From: Verrucomicrobiota bacterium
GTDB lineage: Bacteria; Verrucomicrobiota; Verrucomicrobiia; Chthoniobacterales; JAFAMB01
Assembly (NCBI GenBank): GCA_019236035.1
Contig: JAFAJU010000545.1
Span: 1 to 9,306, forward strand
DNA: 9,306 nucleotides
Direction of reading: 5' to 3'
A model generated the notes under the pieces. The model saw only the letters and a program-made list of their open reading frames with translations, was not told the DNA's origin and made no database searches. Positions 1 to 5,219 of this stretch are shown one piece after another. The translations under genes were made by a program, and so were the position numbers. Each line of letters begins with the position of its first letter. Within the stretch, counting starts at the first letter, position 1.

Positions 1-500
1 TCGCGGCGAAAATACCGGCTAAATGTTCGCTCATTCATTGCGATCGCTTGAGCTACTTCGCGCACGGGACAGGATTCACGAAAATGCTCGCTCAAATATC
101 GATAGATTCCATCGATGCGCCGCTTATCTTCTGCAGAATGTTGAACATGGGACGAGGTCGCGCAGAGTTTGCAGCTTTGCGCCTCGCGGCTAAGCACCGC
201 CAGAATTTCGAGCAGGGTGAGCAAGCGTTTGGCACCTGTTTCGTCCCCCAACCGCGTCAAGAGAGGTACGGCCTCCAATGTAATCAGCTTCGAAAACACG
301 ATTCCCCGGGCTGCGGATTCCATGAGCAGCCTTATCCGCGCAAGTTCGGGAAGAAGCAGGAGGAACTCGCCTAATACCTCCGTCTTGAATTGAACTACGC
401 AAGCCTCGGCGTGCTGAGATTCGGCGTCGTTTATCCAGAGATGTGGAAGGTTGCTCCCAAGCAGAACAAGATGCCCAGCCTTAAACGCTCGGAACGCAGG
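1..500 (-). pseudogene. AraC-family transcriptional regulator, 3' part with broken 5' end; also cut by the window edge
   Basis: Read on the minus strand, the frame is open from the stop codon at 503-501 down to base 1. It first encodes the end of a cupin-type sensor domain (FKAGHLVLLGSNLPHLWIND, about 485-426). A helical linker follows, then the start of an AraC DNA-binding domain: RRIDGIYRYLSEHFRE and then VREVAQAIAMNERTFSRYFR, the first helix-turn-helix. The family is known to pair such a cupin with a C-terminal double HTH; the second HTH lies outside the window. The frame has no ATG before 323, and two in-frame stops (518-516, 503-501) lie where the first half of the cupin should be, so the N-terminus appears lost. 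A shortened protein starting at the ATG at 323 is possible. The family call is firm; the broken state is inferred from the missing start and the stops. What it regulated is unknown. Confidence 0.75.
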
Positions 501-525
501 TTATGGGGGTAATGGTTAGGCGAGG

Positions 526-711
526 CTAAATTTGTTTTGTGTGGCTTCGGGCGTCCCTTTGCGAATTGTTTGGCATAGAATTTTGCGCGCTGTTTGACGT
601 AATCCACCCCGCCTCATTCCTGGCGATCACCCGTCGATTCCAAGCTAAACTCTCACCCGATCGAATAATCGTTCGCGCAGAGAACGCTTTCGAGCGAGCA
701 CCGATATTCAA
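526..711 (-). pseudogene. Possible detached N-terminal remnant of the AraC-family regulator
   Basis: A 61-codon frame with a TTG start at 711 contains SGESLAWNRRVIARNEAGW (about 657-601). This resembles the stretch that comes just before the HYHPE-type cupin motif in many AraC regulators of the kind seen at 1-500. It is in a different frame from the rest of the gene, and after the GW pair the sequence stops resembling the family and ends at the stop at 528-526. The simplest reading is the 5' end of the same gene, separated by small rearrangements. The similarity is judged from memory of the family and is short, so this is tentative. Confidence 0.35.
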
Positions 712-726
712 GAAATGAGGATCTAA

Positions 727-867
727 CTTACGGCATTGATGGACCGGACAAGCGGCCGGCCAGAAATCAGCATCGGCCTAATCGACGGCCCCGTTGTCCT
801 CACGCATCCGGAACTTTCCAGCGCGAATATCCGTGAAGCCCCCGGAAAGTTCCGGGGAACCTGCCCT
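727..867 (+). pseudogene. Fragment of a subtilisin-like (S8) peptidase around the catalytic Asp
   Basis: From the ATG at 739 the frame reads MDRTSGRPEISIGLIDGPV and then HPELSSANIREAPGKFRG. This matches the start of S8 peptidases of the PatA/PatG-like type, where a (T/S)xGRPEI..GLIDGPV..xHPDL..xNIRE.PG pattern surrounds the catalytic Asp (the D of LIDG). An in-frame TAA lies at 724-726. The expected catalytic His motif (HGTxVAG) and Ser motif do not follow: the match ends at about 865, exactly where the antisense idnO gene ends, so most of the peptidase is missing. The frame stays open to 1185, but that part is only the shadow of idnO. It is probably non-functional debris at a recombination junction. 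The family call is from motif memory, not a search. Confidence 0.55.
808..855. repeat. Perfect 12-bp inverted repeat with a 24-nt loop
   Basis: CCGGAACTTTCC at 808-819 is the exact reverse complement of GGAAAGTTCCGG at 844-855. It lies 13-60 bases past the idnO stop, so idnO mRNA could fold it. There is no T-run after it on that strand and the loop is long, so a classical intrinsic terminator is not supported. Both arms also lie inside the peptidase remnant's reading frame, so the repeat could be chance or a scar. Confidence 0.5.
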
Positions 868-1632
868 TCAGAGCACCGAAATCATCCCGCCGTCGATATA
901 GATTATCTGCCCATTAACAAAATCCGATGCAGCCGAACTCAGGAACACCGCGGAGCCGACCAGTTCTTCCGGTTTGCCCCAGCGTCGAGCCGGGGTCCGA
1001 CTTTTGACCCAGGCATCAAACTCCGGGTTATCGGCGAGCACCTGAGTCATTTCGGTGATAAAATAGCCTGGTCCGATGGCGTTGATCTGGATGTTGTATT
1101 GGGCCCAGTCTGCGCACATTGCCTTCGTCAGCATTTTCAAGCCTCCCTTGGCGGCGGTGTAAGGACCGGTTGTTATCCGGCCTAGATCGCTCATGAGCGA
1201 ACAAACGTTGATGATCTTGCCAGCCCGTTTCTGGATCATCCGTTTGGCGATCTCCCTGGAGACAAGCATCGCGCTGGTGAGATTGGTCAGGAGCACCTCA
1301 TTCCATGTCTCTAAGTCAACATGTTCGAGACTGATCCGGCGTTGGATGCCGGCATTATTCATGAGTACATCGACACCACCGAGCGGATCGAGCCGCGCAA
1401 TGGCGTCGGCAACCTCCGCCTCATCAGTTATGTCAAAGCGAGCTTCCTCAGCGCTCAAACCCTGTTCGCGCAGGAGTTCTGCCGCCGCATGGAGTTTCGC
1501 GGCGCTCCTACCGTTCAAGATCACGGTGGCGCCATGTTGTGCAAGACCGAGGGCCAGACTGTGACCGATTCCGCCATTGGAACCCGTGATGAGGATACGA
1601 CGTCCGGTGAGATCGAATAGATTCTTGTGCAT
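868..1632 (-). CDS. idnO: 5-keto-D-gluconate 5-reductase / gluconate 5-dehydrogenase (SDR family)
   Basis: Cytoplasmic short-chain dehydrogenase of 254 residues, the usual length, that interconverts 5-keto-D-gluconate and D-gluconate. Visible motifs: cofactor-binding TGSNGGIG (16-23), NNAGIQRR (92-99), catalytic Ser145 in NVCS, and Tyr158/Lys162 in PYTAAKGG. IdnO-type signatures are NAGIQRR, PGYFITEMT (188-196), RTPARRWG and FLSSAASDFVNG. These follow E. coli IdnO closely, as far as I recall that sequence. The residues after the second strand, NGR (40-42), put a basic residue where NAD enzymes have Asp, which suggests NADP(H). The ATG at 1632 fits the family N-terminus (NLFDLTGR), though no Shine-Dalgarno is evident upstream. 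The gene is divergent from the repressor gene, with an operator and promoter-like hexamers in the 122-bp gap. It would perform the last step of the L-idonate route in this locus. Confidence 0.93.
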   Translation of the reverse strand: MHKNLFDLTGRRILITGSNGGIGHSLALGLAQHGATVILNGRSAAKLHAAAELLREQGLSAEEARFDITDEAEVADAIARLDPLGGVDVLMNNAGIQRRISLEHVDLETWNEVLLTNLTSAMLVSREIAKRMIQKRAGKIINVCSLMSDLGRITTGPYTAAKGGLKMLTKAMCADWAQYNIQINAIGPGYFITEMTQVLADNPEFDAWVKSRTPARRWGKPEELVGSAVFLSSAASDFVNGQIIYIDGGMISVL

Positions 1633-1691
1633 TGGGGATGTTGAGGTTTAGGAAAGAGAGGGTCGCAGTTGCGCGACCGGAAACAAGCCCC

Positions 1692-1709
1692 TATGATAGC
1701 GCTATCGTA
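1692..1709. promoter_or_regulatory. LacI-family operator between idnO and the repressor gene
   Basis: TATGATAGCGCTATCGTA is an 18-bp palindrome with a single mismatched pair (1694/1707) and a perfect 12-bp core GATAGCGCTATC (1695-1706). The even spacing and central CG are typical of LacI-family operators. The same core recurs at 2965-2976 upstream of the dehydrogenase operon, and the linked gene encodes a LacI-family protein. The site is suited to control idnO, and probably the repressor gene itself. That this protein binds it is an inference. Confidence 0.8.
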
Positions 1710-1721
1710 CGAGCTTGAAAA
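1693..1721 (-). promoter_or_regulatory. Candidate idnO promoter overlapping the operator
   Basis: On the minus strand, TTTTCA (1721-1716) is followed after 17 bases by TATCAT (1698-1693). These are 4/6 and 5/6 matches to the sigma-70 -35 and -10 consensus. The -10-like hexamer is formed by one arm of the operator, so a bound repressor would block it. The leader to the idnO ATG would be about 55-60 nt. Confidence 0.45.
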
Positions 1722-1754
1722 CCGAAAAACTTTATCTTCTTATCCTAAAACGCT

Positions 1755-2834
1755 TTGGAACCGCCGCAACCCAGTCCACCTGATACCCCAATCGAGGCGC
1801 CAATCGCGCGCAAAGCGGTGACCCTCGGCGACGTCGCGCGGCACGTCGGAGTTGGTACCATGACCGTCTCTCGCGCCCTGCACAGACCTGCGATGGTTTC
1901 AGAGCCGCTTCGCGCCAAAATCCTGAAAGCAGTCGACGAACTGGGCTACGTTCGTAATCGAGTCGCAAGTGGGCTCGCGTCAGGCACGGCGCGGCTTGTA
2001 CCGGTGGTCATCCCCACACTACTCCATCCCGTTTACATCCCTTTCCTCGAAGGTGCTTATTCGGTTTTGGCGCAACATGGCTACCAGATCATACTCAGCA
2101 CCACCGAGTACCAAGTGTCGGCGGAAGACCGGTTGATTGAGGCATTACTGGGCTGGTTCCCAGATGGTTTGTTCCTGTCCGGTGTCGACCATTCGGCCAG
2201 GACAATGAGCGTGCTCAAGCGGGTGCATATCCCGATTGTGGAGGTCATGGATCTCAGCGACAGCCCGATTGGCATCAACGTCGGTTTCTCACACTACAAG
2301 GTCGGGGTCGCAGTCGCCGAATATTTTTACCAAAAGGGATACAGGCAAATAGCCTACGCAGGCACGATGACCGAAATCGATTTGCGCAGTGTGAAACGTA
2401 TAGCCGGCTTTCAACAGACGCTGAAAGATTACGGGTTGCCGTATCACTACATCCAGCGCAGCAACGAGCCATTTTCCATCGCTCTTGGAGGCGGGCTTTT
2501 AAACGAGCTGCTACTCCAGCAACCGGATATCCAAGCCGTTTTCTTCGCGAACGATGATCTTGCCGCAGGCGCGCTGTTCGAGTGTCAGCGTCGTGGTATC
2601 CGAGTGCCGGAACAGTTGGCTATCATGGGATTCAACGATCAGGAAATTGCCAACTCGACGATTCCGACGATCACCTCGGTTCGGACGCCGCGCCGCGAGA
2701 TTGGACAAATTGCAGCGCAAATGTTGGTGGACCATTTGCAGGGCCGTCCACCGGCTGAACGCCAGGTCGATCTTGGTTTCAAAATCATCGAAAGAGCAAG
2801 CACGCAAGCCGCTGCCAGATCGATCTCCGACTGA
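1755..2834 (+). CDS. LacI-family transcriptional repressor, GntR/IdnR-like
   Basis: A 359-residue repressor with the N-terminal HTH (VTLGDVARHVGVGTMTVSRA, 22-41), a hinge near 66-80 (YVRNRVASGLASG), and a periplasmic-binding-protein-like sensor domain to the C-terminus. Details match the E. coli gluconate repressor GntR as I remember it: VGxxxMTVSR, LGYxxNR, HGYQxxL, GLxL, IPxVExMD, VGF, FFANDDLAAGALFECQRRG and DLGF near the end. The effector is therefore probably gluconate, 5-ketogluconate or a related acid. The start is the TTG at 1755: an in-frame TAA lies just upstream (1746-1748), and the only later option before the HTH is the GTG at 1818, which would begin the protein right at the HTH. 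It is flanked by two copies of GATAGCGCTATC, its likely operators, and divergent from idnO. Whether it answers to idonate or gluconate cannot be read from sequence. Confidence 0.9.
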   Translation: MEPPQPSPPDTPIEAPIARKAVTLGDVARHVGVGTMTVSRALHRPAMVSEPLRAKILKAVDELGYVRNRVASGLASGTARLVPVVIPTLLHPVYIPFLEGAYSVLAQHGYQIILSTTEYQVSAEDRLIEALLGWFPDGLFLSGVDHSARTMSVLKRVHIPIVEVMDLSDSPIGINVGFSHYKVGVAVAEYFYQKGYRQIAYAGTMTEIDLRSVKRIAGFQQTLKDYGLPYHYIQRSNEPFSIALGGGLLNELLLQQPDIQAVFFANDDLAAGALFECQRRGIRVPEQLAIMGFNDQEIANSTIPTITSVRTPRREIGQIAAQMLVDHLQGRPPAERQVDLGFKIIERASTQAAARSISD

Positions 2835-2950
2835 AAAGCAGCAGCGTAAGATCGGCCTGGAGAGGGGTTCACTACCGTGCCGCCCCCAACCATGAATTGC
2901 ATGGAGTCTGTCCGTGCTGTGAGGACAATTGAAAAAAATAAAAAAAGTAG

Positions 2951-2978
2951 TTGCTTTGCCAATTGATAGCGCTATCAT
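2951..2978 (+). promoter_or_regulatory. Candidate promoter of the ghrB-like/idnD operon
   Basis: TTGCTT (2951-2956) and TATCAT (2973-2978) are separated by 16 bases. The -10-like hexamer matches 5/6, the -35 only 3/6. An A-rich tract just upstream could act as an UP element. The -10 overlaps the operator arm, the same geometry as in front of idnO. Confidence 0.4.
2964..2977. promoter_or_regulatory. LacI-family operator upstream of the dehydrogenase operon
   Basis: TGATAGCGCTATCA is a perfect 14-bp palindrome with the same 12-bp core as the site at 1695-1706. It lies 185 bases before the first gene of the plus-strand run and after the repressor gene. The placement suggests that the repressor controls the catabolic and transport genes as well as idnO. 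Confidence 0.82.
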
Positions 2979-3162
2979 CACGGCGCTTACTCCCCGAGTT
3001 CCGATGAAGCGTTCTACCCTGGTCTGTTACGATGCTACCTCTTCCCGGTGCAATCTGTTGCTTTGAGCGGTGCGTGCGGGAGCGCCAAGTCGAATCGAAA
3101 ATTACCGGCTGCGCTAGCCCCGAAACTAGAACGATCAAATCCGAAGGCGGGAACGCTAAAAG

Positions 3163-4107
3163 ATGAACATGAAACCCGAGATACTAATGGTGGGCCCGAT
3201 GATGCCTCAATTAATGGCGGCGCTAGAGCGCGACTACATTGTACATCGACTTTGGGAAGCGCCAGAGCGCGACGCACTTCTGAAAAAAATCGGCTCGAAC
3301 GTGAAAGCAATCGCTACGAACGGCGCCCTCGGTGCGAGTGGCTCTCTAATTAATGCCCTGCCGAATCTGGAGATCATTGCGCTATACGGTGTCGGAGTCG
3401 ATGCGATCGATCTTTCCCTTGCGAAGAAACGTGGAATCCCGGTCACCACAACGCCAGATGTTTTGACCGAGGATGTGGCCGACATGGCGCTGGCGTTGCT
3501 GTTGGCAACTGCGCGGCGAATTGTCGTCGGAGATCAGTATGTCCGGACTGGCCAATGGGCCAGGGGTGAGATGGTGCTTACCCGCCGAGTCAATGGCAAA
3601 CGAGTCGGGATCTTAGGACTGGGGCGTGTCGGCAAGGCGCTCGCTAAGCGCCTCGAGGCATTGAACATGAAAATCTCTTACACCAACAGGAAGGAACTGG
3701 ATGTTCCGTACGCATATTATAGAGACCTGGTAAAAATGGCCGGCGATGTCGATTTTCTCGTGGTCACGGCGGCTGGAGGAGATGCTACACGGAAGATCGT
3801 TAATCGGCCGGTGCTTGAGGCGCTGGGTCCGAATGGAATTCTAATTAACGTTTCCCGCGGTTCCATCGTGGACGAGAAAGCGCTCATTCACGCGATTAAG
3901 GAAGGGAACTTGGGCGGGGCAGGGCTCGATGTCTTCGCGTCGGAACCGAACGTCCCAGAGGAACTAAAATCGATGCCCAATGTGGTTCTCCAACCACACC
4001 ATGCCAGCGGCACCATCGAAACCCGCTCAGCCATGGGAGATCTTGTGGCCCGAAATCTTGAGGCTCATTTTGCCGGGAAGCCGCTTCTCACACCGTTCAA
4101 CTACTAA
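3163..4107 (+). CDS. D-isomer-specific 2-hydroxyacid dehydrogenase, GhrB/2-ketoaldonate reductase-like
   Basis: Cytoplasmic NAD(P)-dependent 2-hydroxyacid dehydrogenase of 314 residues, full length for the glyoxylate/hydroxypyruvate reductase branch. The nucleotide-binding motif GLGRVG is at 152-157. The catalytic triad is visible as Arg232 (NVSRGSIVDE), Glu261 (FASEPNVP) and His279 (QPHHASGT). TNR at 174-176, after the second Rossmann strand, replaces the Asp of NAD enzymes and suggests NADPH. GhrB-type members reduce 2-keto-D-gluconate, 2-keto-L-gulonate and 2,5-diketogluconate. Beside idnD and idnO, conversion of 2-keto-L-gulonate to L-idonate is the attractive role, but glyoxylate or hydroxypyruvate cannot be excluded. 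The ATG at 3163 (or 3169) is supported by the in-frame TAA at 3157-3159; the ribosome binding site is weak. It is first in a plus-strand operon, 14 bp before idnD. Confidence 0.88.
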   Translation: MNMKPEILMVGPMMPQLMAALERDYIVHRLWEAPERDALLKKIGSNVKAIATNGALGASGSLINALPNLEIIALYGVGVDAIDLSLAKKRGIPVTTTPDVLTEDVADMALALLLATARRIVVGDQYVRTGQWARGEMVLTRRVNGKRVGILGLGRVGKALAKRLEALNMKISYTNRKELDVPYAYYRDLVKMAGDVDFLVVTAAGGDATRKIVNRPVLEALGPNGILINVSRGSIVDEKALIHAIKEGNLGGAGLDVFASEPNVPEELKSMPNVVLQPHHASGTIETRSAMGDLVARNLEAHFAGKPLLTPFNY

Positions 4108-4121
4108 AGAAATATCAAGAT

Positions 4122-5159
4122 ATGACAGCGTGCGTCATTCACGGAGCAAAAGAACTAAAAATTGAGAATCGCTCCGAACCCCGACCACAGGAGGGCGAGG
4201 TGTTGGTGCGATTCGGCGCCGGCGGGATTTGCGGGTCCGACCTTCATTATTATCACGAAGGGCGGGTCGGTGATTTCGCGGTGCGAGAACCGATGGTTCT
4301 CGGCCACGAGGTTGCCGGAGAGGTTGTTGAATTGGGCCCCAATGTGACAACAATTCAGGCCGGACAGCGTGTCGCCGTCAATCCGACAAAAGCATGTCGA
4401 CAGTGTAACTACTGTTTGTCAGGTCGATCTAATCTGTGTAGGAACGTCCGCTTTTTCGGTAGTGCAGCCCGCTTTCCACATGTGCAAGGTGCATTTGCTG
4501 AATTCTTTACCGCTTCACAACTACAATGCGTCCCAATTCCAGAATCTCTTTCGTATCGGGTCGCGGCCTGTGCTGAGCCTTTTGCTGTGACACTGCATGC
4601 CGTAGCGCGAGGAGGAAACCTTCTGGGTCGTCGAGTTTTGGTCACTGGATCCGGTCCGATCGGTGTACTGGTAGTCGCTGCAGCGCGGCTCGCCGGCGCC
4701 GCGCAAATCGTGGTGACCGATCTGTTCGACGAACCGCTGGCGATCGCTGAACGCATGGGCGCGAGCCGCGTGGTGAATGTTAAGGCGACCAGTTCAGAAT
4801 TAGAGACATTCACAAGGGACGGTGGCTGGTTTGACGTGGCAATCGAGGTCTCGGGCAACGCCCGAGCTTTGGAGAACTGCATCGATGCGACGAGGCCGGG
4901 CGGGCGCATCGTGCAAGTGGGTCTCTTGCCAGCCGGCAATTCGGGCACACCAGTCAACAAAGTGACGGCAAAAGAGTTGAAACTGGTTGGGACTTTCCGT
5001 TTCCACGAGGAATTCCAGTGGGCGGTCGACGCTTTAGTCGCAGGCAGGATCGATGTCGGACCGATTTTGAGCGGAGAATTCAGCTTTTCGGAGGCGGTTA
5101 GCGCCTTTGAACTGGCATCAGACCGCCGAAAAGCGATGAAGGTGTCGCTTGTTGCTTAA
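4122..5159 (+). CDS. idnD: L-idonate 5-dehydrogenase (zinc-dependent medium-chain dehydrogenase)
   Basis: Cytoplasmic enzyme of 345 residues that oxidises L-idonate to 5-keto-D-gluconate. Catalytic zinc ligands are Cys37 (GGICGSDLHYYHEG), His62/Glu63 (VLGHEV) and Glu152 (AEPFAV). The structural zinc site is Cys92, Cys95, Cys98 and Cys106. The Rossmann motif GSGPIG is at 176-181, with Asp200 at the end of the second strand, favouring NAD(H). The stretches GGICGSDLHYYxEGxVGxF, RFFGSAxxFPHVxG, EVSGxxxxxxxCxxxTRxxG and GxFRFxxEFxxAV match E. coli IdnD as I recall it, which makes this assignment more specific than a generic sorbitol/threonine dehydrogenase. It starts 14 bp after the ghrB-like gene and is very likely co-transcribed with it. 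A sorbitol- or xylitol-type polyol activity is the main alternative. Confidence 0.9.
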   Translation: MTACVIHGAKELKIENRSEPRPQEGEVLVRFGAGGICGSDLHYYHEGRVGDFAVREPMVLGHEVAGEVVELGPNVTTIQAGQRVAVNPTKACRQCNYCLSGRSNLCRNVRFFGSAARFPHVQGAFAEFFTASQLQCVPIPESLSYRVAACAEPFAVTLHAVARGGNLLGRRVLVTGSGPIGVLVVAAARLAGAAQIVVTDLFDEPLAIAERMGASRVVNVKATSSELETFTRDGGWFDVAIEVSGNARALENCIDATRPGGRIVQVGLLPAGNSGTPVNKVTAKELKLVGTFRFHEEFQWAVDALVAGRIDVGPILSGEFSFSEAVSAFELASDRRKAMKVSLVA

Positions 5160-5219
5160 AGTAGAACCCAGTTCCAGCCATACGACCAAACTTGCATTCT
5201 TCCAGTTTACTCCATCCTC

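Larger units (their letters stand above)
2835..3162. other. Gene-free control region between repressor gene and dehydrogenase operon
   Basis: This 328-bp stretch has no convincing gene. It holds an A-rich run (about 2931-2947), candidate promoter hexamers and the second operator (2964-2977), followed by about 185 bases up to the first dehydrogenase start. I see no strong hairpin or recognisable riboswitch in that leader. A 20-codon frame at 3004-3066 lacks a ribosome binding site. Confidence 0.7.

Noticed and set aside
736..1185. Whole 149-codon plus-strand frame as one gene
   Set aside because: Only the first 45 or so codons resemble a protein family (S8 peptidase); from 868 on it is antisense to idnO, whose catalytic motifs are unmistakable.
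2931..2947. A-rich run read as the T-tract of a minus-strand terminator
   Set aside because: The nearest palindrome (2964-2977) is 17 bases away and is better explained as an operator. The two genes flanking the gap are both on the plus strand, so no minus-strand transcript ends here.
3004..3066. 20-codon leader-peptide-like frame (MKRSTLVCYDATSSRCNLLL) after the second operator
   Set aside because: No ribosome binding site, no run of regulatory codons and no attenuator structure after it; such short frames are common by chance.
4409..4960. 183-codon minus-strand frame
   Set aside because: It is antisense to the middle of idnD, low in complexity (Ala, Arg, Pro, Ser rich) and without any recognisable motif.
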